A DNA stretch of 64,000 nt from Linnemannia schmuckeri (Eukaryota; Mortierellomycota; Mortierellomycetes; Mortierellales; Mortierellaceae), in NCBI GenBank assembly GCA_029449235.1, contig JANATG010000002.1, positions 496,001-560,000 on the forward strand, given 5' to 3'. This document shows, piece after piece, positions 43,601 through 56,431 of the stretch. The stretch's first letter is position 1; each line of letters begins with the position of its first letter. The position numbers and the translations under genes are program-made. Below the pieces are notes generated by a model. It made no database searches. It was not told the DNA's origin and saw nothing but the letters and a program-made list of their open reading frames with translations.

Positions 43601-46600
43601 TGCTAGGGACTACCCCGACTACAAACCCATGGCGCCTCCTCCAATCCCCAACTCACCCCCTCAGGCTCCTCAGCAGAACCAGTCCGTGATGACCTCTGTC
43701 ACCACCGTTTCAATTGAGGCCACTACTGCGACCATCTCCAGCTCCAGAGTCTCCGTCGACAGTTTCAAGAACGTCCCTGGTCAAGCTGGCGCCAACAATC
43801 GCAATCTGGATCTGACTGACACGGAGCTTGACACCGACTTTGACACTGATAACGAGTCAGTAGCTCCTGGTCGCCGGAATGCTCCTCCCACTCCCATTAA
43901 GACCAGCCAATTGACCCGCAACGAGTCGACCACGAGTTCGATCAGCGTCTTATCTGCGCGGTCCAACAAGTCGTTCATGTCCTCGTCTTCGTCGATTCTG
44001 CCAGGGTCACCTCCACCTCAGAGAGCTCCTCCACCAATCCCAGGTTCTGACAGCGGAATTGGAGGAACTGGGGGAGCTACTGTTGCTGCTGCTGCTGCCG
44101 TCGTGGGAGCAGCGGCCGTTGTTGGATCAGGACTGTTTGGAGGCGCAAAGCGATCAGCCAGTGGTGGAAGCGCTCGTGGTGTTCGATCTGGTTTGAGCAA
44201 GCAGATTCTGCCTCCAGCTGGACCACCACCACCTCCTGCAGGACCACCTCCTTCTTCTGATATTGGCGCCACAGCTAGCAAGCCCTCGTATGGCATCTTG
44301 CCTCCTCCAATTCCATCGTCCTTTACAGAGCCATCCTCGGTCACGACAATGACATCAGTTGCCGCAGCGCCGACGACTTCCGCTATTCAGATCCAGATGC
44401 TTGCCGATGACGACCAGAGTCGCTCGCAAATGGGGGCTATTTCGATGGAGACCGATGATCGCCTGCTGACGCGTCTTAACAACCGTGTTGCCCAGCTGGA
44501 GAAGGAGCTCGAGTTTGCCCAGCTAGACTTAGAGGCTAGCCAGGACGACGCCATCGAGCTGCAAAACAAGGTCCGCGATCTGGAGCTTGAACTGGAGGAG
44601 CAGTCGGGCAAGGCAAGTGCGGTCTCGGGCGAGCAACACCGTGGTCTCGAGCAGGAGCATGCTTTGGCCAAGCTTGCTTGGGACACCGAGCGGGCTCAGC
44701 TTCTCAAGAGCCTTGAACAACTTCGTGAGGAGCACTTGAACGATCTTGAGACCAACCTTGAGCAGCAACGCACGAAGCACAGCCGAATTTTGGACGACCT
44801 CAAGGCAGATCATGCTGCGGCGTTGTTGGCAGAGCAGGATCTCCTGCACGAGAAGCACACCCGAGCCCTGGACGACCAAGAGGACCGATTGAAGCGTGAG
44901 CACCAGGAAGCGCTCGATGAGCTTTTGAGACAGCTGGACGCGATGCAGACGAAGCATGCAGATGCCCTGCGGGATCAACAATCCAATTACGAGGCCAAAA
45001 CACTCGAGAATGATGAGAAGTGGCGAACCCAGCTTGATTCGATAGAGGATACTCTTGAGAACAAGACCAAGGAGTTGGCGGCTATTGATATTACTCATCA
45101 GCAGGCACTTGAGGCACTCGAGCATCAACTTTCCGAGAAGGACTTGGCCTTGGTCAAGTCGACTGCAGACCGCGAGCAGGCTGTTAAGGACCTTGAGCAT
45201 CACAAGAAGGAGACGGAGCAGGCATTGGACCGTCTTGAAGTTGTGTTGGCCGAGGACAAGCAGGCGCATGCCGAGTTGATCCGAGATCTTGAGTCCAAGT
45301 CCAAGAGACTGGAGGGCCGCATCGCCGAGCTTGAGGACGAACTCCAGGAGCTGACCCAGGACAACTTCCAGATTGTTGAGGAGATGCAGAGACGTGAGAA
45401 TTCCTGGGCTGAGGAGCGGGCCATGCTTCGGGCCAGTGGTGGTGACGGTGGTCAAGATCAAGATGCCCGAGTCCATGAGTTGCACGAGCAGCTGGTCGCA
45501 CTGACAGAATCGAAGCGACAGGCTGATTCGCAGTTCCAGGGAATTGTCAAGGGTCTTTTGAGAGAGGCTTCGAGCAACAAGAAGGAGCTTGAGTCGAGCC
45601 GTAAGGAGATTGAATCGAGCCGAGAGCAGCTCGAGTCAAACCGTGAGCAACTTGAGTCGAACCGTGAGCAACTTGAGTCGAACCGTGAGCAACTTGAGTT
45701 GAACCGCAAGCAACTCGAACAAGAGCGTCAGACTCGTGAGGAGATGGTCCAACAGCTGGAGACGATTCATCAAGAACTCGTCGGCATTCAGCAGGAGCGG
45801 CAAGCCCTTCAACAAGAGCGTCATACCCTTCAGCAGGATAATGAGTCCCTCCAACAGCAGCACCTGTCGCTTCAGCACGAGATCCAATCGCTTCAGGAGG
45901 AGAAATTCTCGCTTCAGGAGAAGGAGAGAGCATTGCTGGAGCAGAAGGACCACGCCGAGCAAAAGTGGACCTCTCTTGAGCGCAGCCAGCAGGATCTTGA
46001 AGTCCGGTACGAGACTCAGAAGCGGAGCGGTAGCGAGGCCATGTTGGCGATCCAGAAGGAGCTTGAGGATCGTTTGAGGGAGCTAGAGGGTCGCTTGAAA
46101 GAGCAGGAGCAGGTTCTGCTGAGCGAGCGGGCCAAGGCTCAGGACCTGGAGAAGGCTCTAAACCAGACGCAGGCCAAGGCCAGCAAGGATATGCAACACG
46201 AGCAGTTCACGGCCAAGACTCGCTTCGATCAGGTTGAGGCAGCATTAAAGGCCAAGGAGGCGCAGGTGAAGAAGCTTGAGCAAGAGGCCGATGCGACGAT
46301 CAAGATCCAGACCGATTTGTTGCAGAGTATGGAACGTGATGCGGCCAACTCGAGCAAGAAGCTAGAGGCCAGTATGATGGCTAAGATGAAGGAAATGGAG
46401 AAGATGTTTGAGGATGAGAAGCAGAGGCTGCAGCAGCAGGTTCACCAGGAGCTCAGCCAGCGCCATGAACAAGAGTCTTTGGAGAGAGAGACGCGTCTTC
46501 AGCAGCAGTTGGACTCGATTCATCAGCAAGAGATATCGATGATCAGACAGGAGATTTCGAGCAAGTACGAGCAGCAGCTGCAGGCGTCGAAGCAGCAGTT

Positions 46601-47237
46601 TGAGCAGCAGTTGCAGGCGTCGCGAGAGCAGGTGCAGGTGTCGAAACAACAGTATGAGCAGCAGATGCAAGCGATCAAGCAGCAGCAAGAGACCGCTTTG
46701 GAGCAGACGACTCGGTCGCTCAAACAGCAGTCCAAGGCGATGGAGGAGCAACTCGAGAAACTGAAGGAGGAAGTCGAGAGTGAGCGATCGGAGCGTGAAG
46801 TCGCTGTCAAGGATCGTACTTTCCTGGAACGCCGCATTGCAGGCCACGACCGTCGCCAGAAGGAACTTGAGAAGGGTTTGGAGGCAGTGCAGGCGGAGTT
46901 GGACCAGTCCCGGGCCAAATTTAGTCAGGACCTGCAGGAAATTGAGAGGTCCAAGATGAGTCTTGAGCGCAAGTTAGGAATGGCCAAGGAGGATGTGGAG
47001 GAGTTGAATAAGATCCGGGATGAGCTTGAAGGAGACCGGGCTGAACTCCGGAAGGAGCTTTCGCGTCTCAAGAAGGCTGGTCCTGGTAAATCGAGTGGAG
47101 GAGGTGGAGGTGGGGATAGCGCGGCATGGGAGGCGGAGAAGCGTGGATTGAAGGAGCAGGTGCGCGCGTTGGAGGACGAAGTGCAGATCATGCTTGAGAA
47201 GAACATGAACCTAACTATTGAGCTCAGCATGAAGTAG
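40678..47237 (+). CDS. Very large RS-repeat and coiled-coil protein (2120 aa)
   Basis: Two exons (40678-40815, 41013-47237). The second is an uninterrupted 6.2-kb frame. Residues 1 to about 640 are disordered, rich in Gly, Ser, Pro, Gln and Tyr. About 645-760 is an arginine-serine repeat region (SRSRSRSRS, SPTHSRRSRSRSRS), the type found in SR splicing factors and their partners. A proline-rich stretch follows (PPPPAGPPPSS), beside an Ala/Val/Gly segment (VAAAAAVVGAAAVVGSG, about 1070-1090) that is hydrophobic enough to mimic a membrane span. From about 1194 to the end the chain is continuous coiled coil; an ESNREQL heptad is repeated several times near 1580-1605. No motor, kinase or RNA-recognition domain is visible. 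A scaffold or tether is the simplest guess; I do not recognise an orthologue. The start was chosen because exon 1 joins in phase 0 and has no upstream in-frame ATG. Confidence 0.8.
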
Positions 47238-48127
47238 TGCTCTTTTTCTTTTTTATGTCCTTTTATTTTCATAGGTTCACTCGTTTCATTTTTTAAACAT
47301 ACCCTTTTTCAGCAAACAAATAGACTCATTTATTCATCACTCTCATGTCTTCCGTTTCTTTGTTCTTTTGGTACAACCTAGACGTGATGGCTGATTTGTT
47401 GACAACAAATAATAAATAATATACGACGCGTCCAATTGATGCTTTTGCTTTGTTTATACTGATTGTCAGGTACAGTAAGTACTATCTCCACCGGTCGAAT
47501 GAAAACCCGCTGATCTAGAAAGGGAGAGTAACTAGCTCATTGTCGATTGGCTATTTCGTTTCCAGGTCACACCTCTTCCCTGATCCAGTTCCATCTCTTT
47601 CACGTGGAATTTACTTGAGAATCCAAAAACCTTCTTTCTCTGTATTGTCTTTTGAGTGTCATGTCATCATGCCCACGGATCTTTCTTCCCCTCCCTTCCC
47701 TTTATACCCCTCTTCAAACTCCCATTTCTTTTTTTTTTTTTGTTTGTTTCTGTCCTTCTTCCTTCCTCCTCCTCCTTCCCTCTCCCCCTTCCTCCTCCTT
47801 CCTCGATCCACATCGACATCGAATCCACGTCCATATCCTAGTTCCCGTATCTATTCTTCTTCTCCACACCCTGCAAGGACAAACCCGATCCCCGTCTTCT
47901 TTTTTTTTTTTTTTTTTTTTTTTTTTCTCTTCTTTTCTCTCCACTCTTCAGACCCTCAAGTACTCGCACCCCTAGGCCGACCAGTCACTTCTCTCCCTTC
48001 ACGCTCATTCATTCAACCAGCACATTCACGTTCATTGCAACTCCCTACTCCACCTCCTTTCATTCATTCATTCATTCATTTAACTCCCTTCTTCACCCTC
48101 CACTCATCGAAACAGACAAACGCATAA
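47238..48127. other. Intergenic, pyrimidine-rich promoter of the lipase-like gene
   Basis: 890 bases. The right half (47560-48120) is CT-rich, with a T run at about 47900-47926 and (TTCA)n units at 48060-48080. A 195-codon frame over it is Ser/Phe/Pro low complexity and not a gene. Confidence 0.6.
47900..47926. repeat. T27 homopolymer
   Basis: About 27 T in a row, 200 bases upstream of the lipase-like start codon. Confidence 0.8.
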
Positions 48128-50764
48128 ATGCTCGGACATATCGCTGGCAGACCCTCGCCCTCCTGGGACAAGATCCAAGCTATCGTCGTCCTCCTCATGA
48201 GGTATTGACGCCTCTTCACTTCTTTTTCACTCCTGCTCTCTCCTATGGCATGTGTTGCTCTGTTTTGTCCCTTTCTCCTATGGAGAACAAAGAGAACAAA
48301 CAGAACAAACACTGCAACACGCTCTCTTCTGAACTCAACTCAACTCGTCTTCAACCTCAATCCAAATGAATTAGCTATGTCGCCCTAAGGAAGGTCCCAG
48401 CGACCGGTCCACGTCCATTCCAGAGACTTCATAACCTCCTAAGAAAGTACACTCCTTGGCAGATCCTCATCGGTGCCCTAACTACCTTATACGCTGCACA
48501 CCACGCCGATCTCCTCCTCGGTCTCACTCCCGCCGAACCCGAGAAAAAGATGGTACTATTTGTCTCTCGACACTGTTTCTCTCGCATTAATCCATCCCCC
48601 CGCCTCTCTCTCTCTCTCTTCCAGTCCAACTCAATTGCTTCCTTCCTTCCATGCACATTTCTCGTGCATCGTGCCCCTTCCCCTTTTTCCTTTGCTTTTC
48701 AGAAATGCAATTCCCTCGTGCCTGTCCATTGTTGCATCAGTCTTGCTTGCTCGTTTTTGTGTACATAATCCGTCTTAGGTTTACTACATCTTTGTGCCTT
48801 GTTTATTCTCCAACCCAGTCTAACAACAACACACGTACACAACATTCTGAATAACTCCAACAGTTCTCGCGTAGATACACGCGTGGATACACTCGCGGTC
48901 TCTGGATCCTCTCCGCCCTCGACGCAGGATTCTTCACCTCCCAAAACATCCGCCCCAAAATCCTTCGCGACACCATGTCCGCCATCTTTTCAGTCTTCTA
49001 TCTCTTCTTCCCCAAGCGGGCTGTCGAAAAGAACAACATGATGCTCAAGGTCATCACGGCGACTCATATGCGCCGGTCATGGGAAAAGATGTTACATCCT
49101 GTTATCAGGTTAATGACTTGGGTTAATGCGCCCCGGCTGGGGATTAGAAGGGAGATTGCAGTGAGGCTGTCCAAGGGGGAGGGGTACCATTCAGATTCCG
49201 AGGTTATGATTACTATTCTGTACAAGGGGTCTGAAGAAGAGTATGCCTCTTCAGAGAGTATTATCCTCGACATTCCCGGTGGCGGGTAAGTCCTTTAGTT
49301 TATTGTTCTTTTGAAAGATGTGTTGACGAACTGTTCATTAGATGTCACAAGGCAAGAGGGAATAAAAAATGATCGAAAGCGCTAGTCAACATCACCTATT
49401 GTAAGTTACTAGACACGAGGGAGATGAACATATATTAACTGCCCTTACCGATGACTTGTAATAGATTTGTCGCAATGCGTCCTGCATGCCACGCGGACTA
49501 CTTGATGGCGTGGGCTGGTCAGACAAACGTGCCCATTGTCAGTATCGACTACAAGAAGGCCCCCGAGTTTCCCTTCCCTCATGGTCTGAACGAATGTTTC
49601 GATATCTACAAGATGATTGTCGCCACCAAGGGTGCCTGCATCGGATTGAAGGGCGCTGTTCAACCCCGCATTGCCATCGCTGGTGATTCTGCGTACGCTA
49701 TCCACGCGCATTTTATTTTTGTTTTCATATGCATCGTAGCGCGCATTAAGGATAAGCACTAACCTTTGTTAACTGTCTGTGCATAACAAATAGTGGAGGC
49801 ACGTTCTCGGCGTCAGTGATGAACATGATTATCGAACACCGCCCAATGCTTCCCAAGCCTGTGGGTTTGTTGATGGTGTACCCCTGCATGCATGTTGGTC
49901 TTGATTTCTGGATCAGCAACAGCGACTTGGCCGTCATTGAGGAGGAAATCGAACGCGGACATATCCCTGAAGATATTTTGAAGGCACGCCCTGGACGTGG
50001 TGATGGCATGACCTTGAACAGCAAGGCTGCCTTCATGGACGATCAAGTCCTTGGTTCCTCCTTCGTAAGTTTAATATGCGCATTACTGTCGTAACCCATT
50101 TGTGATGTTCGGGTTGAAGGAGAGGAATATTGACCACTGAGATTTTTCTTCCATAAATATAATATAGCTTCGTGCGTTGATGGTGATGTATATTGGAGGG
50201 GACACCAAATTGGACCACAAGTCAAACTACTTGGTCTCACCAATCTATACCCCGGATCACATCCTGGCACAGTACCCCCGCACCTACATCATCACAGGCG
50301 AAAAAGACCCCCTCGTCGACGACTCGATCATCTTTATGGCCAAGATGCGTCGGGCCAAACGTGCAGCTGGCGCTGACCTTGAAAGCGATACTCTCCGCAT
50401 TGTTAATGGTGTTTCGCATGCCTTTATGCAAATGACGGGTATTGTCCCCGAAATGAAGGAGCTTGTTCGCGTTGTTGGTGAGGAGTTGTTAGATATGATT
50501 AAGACTCCTCAGCTTCAGAAGGGAGAGCAGGCATGGGGTGATGCGAGTGTGCAGTCTGTGAAGGAAGGAGGAGAGGAGACGGATCTGGGACTGGTGGATG
50601 TTCGACCTGCAACATTGTCGAACCCTCGTCAGACAAGTGCTGCGGTTCTGAAATGGGAACAGGAGTACACTCGCGATGCTGTCACTATCTATGAGCACCG
50701 TCGTGTTGCCTACTTGGATCAACTTGGTATTGATACTCACGACGACGACAGCGGTCATATCTGA
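48128..50764 (+). CDS. Hormone-sensitive-lipase-like alpha/beta hydrolase (variant PGGG oxyanion motif)
   Basis: Six exons (48128-48201, 48375-48552, 48864-49285, 49465-49692, 49794-50064, 50168-50764) give 589 residues. The fold and motifs are those of the HSL family: GGGFVAMRPACHADYL, VPIVSIDYKKAPEFPFP, ECFDIYKMI, and the nucleophile elbow GDSAGG with Ser300. The other triad members are Asp438 (EKDPLVDDS) and His475 (GVSHAF). The usual HGGG oxyanion-hole motif reads PGGG here (Pro222). The similarity to mammalian HSL is closer than to bacterial esterases; likely substrates are acylglycerols or steryl esters. The N-terminal 120 residues hold hydrophobic helices (IQAIVVLLM, WQILIGALTTLYAA) that could attach it to ER or lipid droplets. 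Exon 3 uses a CAG acceptor. The stop lies 114 bases from the convergent GUF1 stop. Confidence 0.9.
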
Positions 50765-50878
50765 ACATTACACTCCTTTCCACTTTCCATTTTTCATTTT
50801 CATTTTCATTTCCTTTTTTTTCAATTACTTAGAATAGAGTAGAGACGAAGGAGTTTTTGATGACCGTTTTTCTATTTT

Positions 50879-53800
50879 TTATTTTTTCTTGGACATAAAA
50901 TCATAGAATGCTTCTTGACTGACCTCTACACCTCCAATGGCCTTCATCCGCTTTTTTCCTTCTTTCTACAAAGTTGTGAAATGGGTGACAGGTGAAAAAA
51001 AGCGTAGCGATATCATGTGAGATCATTTGCAACAAGCACGCCAAAGTACAACATGATAAGTACCAACGATTGACAAAAAAAAAAAGGCGTACCTGTTTGT
51101 TGAGAAGTTTCATCTTTCGAGAAACATCGCCTCCATAACATTTGGCGGTAACATTCTTGCGCATCGCGCTCAACCCCTCGCGGGCAATAATCTTGTTCCC
51201 AACCGATGCCTGGATCACAATCTCGAACAGCTGGCGGGAGAGGAGACCCTTGAGGCGTTTGACCCAGTCCCGGCCTACTAATTCTGCCTGCGATCTGTGC
51301 AAGATGATTGAGAGCGCGTCCACCGGCTTTGAGTTAAGCACAATATTCATCTATATAGAGGAGTATGAACGAAAGGATATGACGGCCGTCAGTGACTTTT
51401 GACTGGAGCATATCGACGAATGGCAGACGTATGTCGTCCGACCCATTGACCATATCAACGCAGTTTTAAGCAATACCTTAACGAGGTCTGCGTCGTCGTA
51501 ACCGTCTTCTTCATAATCAAAGGATGCAAATCCACTCGACCTGCCCTTCAACTCCTGATGGAAGTCCGTCACCACCTCGGCCAAGGGTAATCTATACTTG
51601 AGCAGCACTCGGTTCTCATCCAAATACGTGTGTTCCAGTTGCACTCCTCTCCTCGACTAGGCCATTATTGCAAAATCGAAATAAGTCATATTAGTCCTTT
51701 GTTTCCTTTGAACATTTTCATGCATTCATAACAATTACTGACAAAAAAGAGACTTACACCGCAAAGGACCATAATGTCTCCAAGGTACTCTTTAGGAAAA
51801 ATAATAGTCGACCGGACCATGGGCTCTTGGATACTTTTGACTTTTTGGCTGATCTCGTCCGTGTCCGGGAACTCTGTGGGGTTGCGGATCAATTTTTCGG
51901 ATCCGTCACGGAACTCGACTCTGTAGGGCACGGTCGGTGCCGTAATAATGATATTCGCGTCATATTCCTATTTCATTTCAGAATGCCTCGTGGTTAGCGT
52001 TTGCTTGGTTGCACAAGCCATCTTTTATTCTTCTGAGAAAAAAGGTCACACTCATAACATAAAAAAAAAAAGAAAAAAAACGCTTACCTGTTCGAGGCGC
52101 TGCCGGAAGACGTCCATATGCAGCGTCCCCAAGAACCCCAATCTCCACCCCTGACCCAAGGCAGTACTTGTCTCCTTCTGCACCAACACTGAAGAATCAC
52201 TCAACGTCAGTTTCGCAATACTATGATCCAATTTCTCAAAATCTGCAGTGTCGATTGGAAAAATACCCGCCCAGACCATGGGTTTTGCAGGGATGAAACC
52301 GGGCATAGGGGTGCCGATATGTTTGTGGTCAAAGAATGTGTCACCGACGTGAGATTCGCTTAGGGCCTTCATGTTTAGCACAAAGTAGCCCACCTGACCA
52401 GCTTGTCTATCCGTTGATTAAGATGAGCACCGAGAAAATACTATAAGGACCCTGTGGTATAGATCAGCTCTCTTTTGCAGCTCAACATGCCGACACAAAG
52501 GAGGAGGGTTGACTTACAATGAGGCTGTGGGGGTTTGTTCTGGGTACATGATTCCTGTCTCCATGACCTCATACTTTCTCTCCGAATGTGCCGACACGAT
52601 CTTGTCTCCTAAAAATGACAAATGTCCAAGTAGGCATAAAACACACGTTAGCTTGTGCACGCGTCAAAGGAAACTTGTTGAAAATTAACGCGCGACTGAG
52701 CTCGAAGTATGTCGCTTTTAGATATTACCTTTCTTAACACGACCATCAATGACAGCCATGAGACAGACTACACCGACATAGGTGTCATGCCAGGAATCAA
52801 ACAGCAATGCTTTGAAGGGCGCTTCAACATCTCCCGATGGCCTAGTACAAACAAAATCGTTTACTTGTTGGTTAAAATAAACCCCAGTTTTCTACGTCCA
52901 GTTGCTGTCGCACCACAGACAACAAAATATAAAAGCTTACGGTGGCACGCTCTCGATAATGGTGGGCAGGATCTGATCGACATTAAGACTGGACTTTGCA
53001 GAGATCTTCAAACACTCTTCTGCGGGCATTTCAAACGCAACTTCGATCTGTGAAGCAACACGCTCCGGTTCTGCGGATGGCAGGTCAATCTACCCGAACA
53101 AGCAAACGTGAACAAATAAAAGGATAAGAACGTGTTTTCATACGGCTAGATCAAATTAATTAGCGGCAGAATTAGTTGAGGATATAGTATGGTACCTTGT
53201 TAATGACGGGAAGGATTTTGATGTCTTGACCAAAAGCAAGGTAAAAGTTGGCGACGGTCTGTGCCTGGATTCCTTGTGCGGCGTCAACGAGCAGCAGTGT
53301 GCCTTGACAGGCGGCCAATGACCGCGACACCTCAAAGTTGAAGTCCATGTGTCCCTATTTCCCGACAGCATGTAATGATCAGAAAGAGTGGTGAGGTGAG
53401 TGTGTTTTCCTACTTTAGTGGAGATAATGATCCATGAATCTCTGATGTCTGAAAAGGAAGAGAGCCGAGTCCGTGTGCGTTCGCATACCGGTGTGTCGAT
53501 CAGGTTCAGCAGGTATTTTTTCCCCTTGTAGTCGTAAAACATTGATGCGCTCTATTAGTTTTGAACAAGGACGGATGCCAGAGATCGCGAGTCAGTGTAA
53601 GAAGCAACACTGTGTGAGAGGGTCATGCTGTCAAATGATCCGCGTAGTTAAAGGATGTCCTGTCCGATGTACCTGTGCCTTGACTGTGATGCCCCGTTCA
53701 CGCTCGACTCTAAGTTTGTCCAGCACCTGTTTGTTATCCTTTCGCTTTGTAATTGTCTCCGCCAGTTCCAGTAGTCTATATCAATATAACCATCCAAGCG

Positions 53801-54485
53801 CGTTAATGAGATGTATTGTAATTTGATCTCAAGAAACTTCTTCCTGTTAGCTTGCAAGCATCAAGCCTGTACAACCCATACCTGTCTGCCAAGGTACTCT
53901 TTCCGTGATCTAATGAGTCAGTTCAACAGCGGCAATAGCAAATGTTGATCGAGTGGTCAGCCAAGAAAAAAATGCAAGAGTGAACTATCCCGAGAACCGA
54001 AGTCCACCTTGATCCAGTGTATATATATCAGCAGTGGGTCAGATCCTGTTCTTCCTTACCGACATGAGCAATGATACTGAAGTTCCTGATCTGATCCGTC
54101 TTGAATGCCTCCAGTTCCATAGATCCGAGTGAATTCGGCTGCATCTATAATTTCCGAGTCCAAAAAGACAGACAAACCATAACAGATTTTCCTGGTCAGT
54201 CCTCCCTACTTGGCACCAACTGAAAAACGAACCTTCTTGAATAGCAGTATGGAATGAATTTAATGCTGAGCAAAAAGGTACCCTGTATCCATGACCAATT
54301 TCCTTTGTAGGTTCTGTAGCTGAGGAGCTATACGTCCGCCTATGACCCGGCCAGGAGACTTCTCTTGTGACCCTCCTCGTACTACTCGTTGTTGTTACTG
54401 GTCTGATCAGGGTGAGTGATCTGCTATGACTGATGTAAGGACGCATCCTGCAGACGCCCTCCAGCAGTGTTGTGGAGAGATTCAT
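50879..54485 (-). CDS. GUF1: Mitochondrial translation elongation factor 4 (LepA/EF4)
   Basis: Fourteen exons (54485-54282, 54144-54060, 53909-53882, 53775-53673, 53551-53489, 53354-53196, 53089-52941, 52841-52729, 52608-52518, 52406-52088, 51967-51758, 51656-51477, 51350-51093, 50965-50879) give 682 residues. GUF1 is the membrane-associated mitochondrial LepA GTPase that back-translocates stalled ribosomes. GTPase motifs: G1 AHVDHGKST, switch I region [11 protein letters not shown]3 [16 protein letters not shown]4 NKIDLP. LepA-specific parts follow: [50 protein letters not shown], and the C-terminal [23 protein letters not shown] and [17 protein letters not shown]. Exon 1 encodes an Arg/Ser/Thr-rich presequence. 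Exon 2 opens exactly with ATG, so a shorter, untargeted form could start there. G3 has Met where Val is usual. Confidence 0.94.
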
Positions 54486-54821
54486 TCCTGTTTGTGTGAG
54501 TGTCCGTTGATCCGAATGCTGATCTCGAAAGTTGAATGAAAGAGGGCAACAAGAAGGATGGCTATGTGGCTCTTTGTTTCGGAGGGACAGGGAAGTGGAG
54601 CAAAAGAAGTCAAAAAGTGACTTGTTGTCAATTGATTAGTGTGTAAGTGTGGCACAGACTCCGAATTTTCTTTATTCCTGCGGATCTCGCCTCAGGTACA
54701 GTCCAACGTGGGAAGAAAGCGGCTACGAAGCACAAAAGTCTCGATTTTGCTTGATCAAACTATGGTGTTCAACGGTGAGAAGAAAAGACAAAAAAGAAAT
54801 AGAATCTCGCTACTCCTTCAT

Positions 54822-56069
54822 TCACTCGCTCATTTGGACACCCAACAGCTTCTCTATCATCCTCTAAACCACCTCGAGAGGTCACTCCGGATCTTAAGGG
54901 TTTAATAGAGTCGATTTGTCCATGCCATCCCTGACACGTCTCCACGCCCAACTTCTCAATGACTGCATTCTTCTGTCATCCTCTTTTTCCTCCTCCTCTG
55001 GGGTCACCAACCTAGCTTTCAGTGCTTCAACAGCCATCCGTGCACTCCCCGGTGTCACAAGAGTTCCATCAGCTGCGACTAACTGGAGCAAGTGTACCCT
55101 AGTCATGCTTAGGTAAGGATGGATCCAGCCAGCATATCAATGCTTCCAATCCATCAGCTCAAACTCCTCAACCACAGCCTTGAGACTACCCAGTCTGCTC
55201 TCAACAAACGCCCTATAAGCCGACACATCCTCTCCAAGCTGTAAAAAACCAACGAACGTACGGCAACTTCACAAATGTTCATCTCCTGGTCAAAACCCTG
55301 GCCCATACGTACATTATAAAAAGCCTGCGCTGGTGTATTTCATGAGATGTACTGCCGTCGACGTTAATTAACCTCTTAGCGGTTGCAACTCCAATACTCT
55401 CCGTGAATCTGCGAAGGCAGACGGACGACGCCTTCCATGAAAAAAGTGAGGGGGGAGTCTTTTTGTTGTGTGGAGCCGTCATAGATCTCCTTGGGGAGTG
55501 TCCGAAGGTGGGCCACCGTAAGACGGTATGCGTGTGCGGCAATAGACTTTTCTGTCAGTGGTTGGATCTGGTAGCCCTCAAAGTTGAAATCGGTCTTGTA
55601 AAATGGCGTGGATAGTGGAAATTCACGGTCTGTGTCGTGTCGTCATATGAGACACTTTCATGCCAATGAAGGCGTTCGCTGCGGGTTTGGTTGAGGTGGG
55701 AAGGGCATTGCGATTTAGGGTGCGTGGTTTTGACGTACAAGCGTTCAAGCAACTCTCACAAGAACCCCTGCAAGCGTCCTGGCTGTTTGCAAGTAGTCCT
55801 GACAGCTTGCCTTATTGTCTGTGTATCGCCCGTGTCGAGACTCTCGCGCTGAGGAGTAAGGTTGACTGTGATGTAGATTGCCTTCCAGGTTGGTGTAAAA
55901 GAATGAGTGACCTCCAGGAGCAGCAGACGCGCGCGACGACCATCATCTCAGACGGGTATAGAGACGACAAGGACAAGAAGCAACGTTCCGTTGGAAGGGT
56001 TGCGTGTTGTGTAGATGTGCTGAAATGAGGTGCAAACTGCGGTGCGCTGTTCACCTTGGCTTGATTCAT
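54822..56069 (-). pseudogene. Decayed F-box paralogue A
   Basis: A minus-strand remnant homologous to copy B next door. The F-box is visible (SLSSLYPSEMMVVARVCCSWRSLI), but the frame shifts straight after it (TWKAIYITVNL continues in another frame). Farther on, VCLRRFTESIGVATAKRLIN matches VRLSRQIHGGDIGVAALRKHIN of copy B. LGEDVSAYRAFVESRLG... and FELMDW also align, then a TGA stop at 55137-55139 sits inside the aligned block. The tail SLRSWAWRRVRDGMDK aligns with SLSSWTWGRV of copy B. Beyond it three stops fall in frame, two of them where copy B has tryptophan. The open frames here are fragments and no intact gene can be assembled by plausible splicing. Confidence 0.7.
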
Positions 56070-56431
56070 GATTTGGTGGAGTGAGATGGATGGAAGAGGA
56101 GAAGAAAGTAAAAAAGTGAAAGAAGCAGCTTTTTGAAGGAATCATAAACAATGAAGAGAGAAGCGTCATTTCACTAATTGTAAACTGAAAGCAACGTAAA
56201 GAACTTTTTGTCCACCACCGATAATGCACGCGCATTTGGGCTGAACAAAAATAGAGGCTAAACTGGACTTTGTATGTCTATTTTTCTTTGGAGGAAAAGT
56301 AGATTTTCTACACCCTCTATTACCACAGCGACACGATAAAGTACCAGCGTGTATTGTCATCGAAAGAAAAAGAGTTTATAAACGATAACAAAGCCCCACA
56401 TTGTTTTATTTCAACGGCTAGTTACTGCACC

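Noticed and set aside
44529..45485. 318-codon antisense frame inside the coiled-coil gene
   Set aside because: Gln/Glu/Leu codon bias of coiled coils opens antisense frames rich in Leu and Ser; no start context or domain.
47540..48127. 195-codon + frame upstream of the lipase-like gene
   Set aside because: Pyrimidine-rich promoter DNA translated as Ser/Phe/Pro; ends just before the real start.
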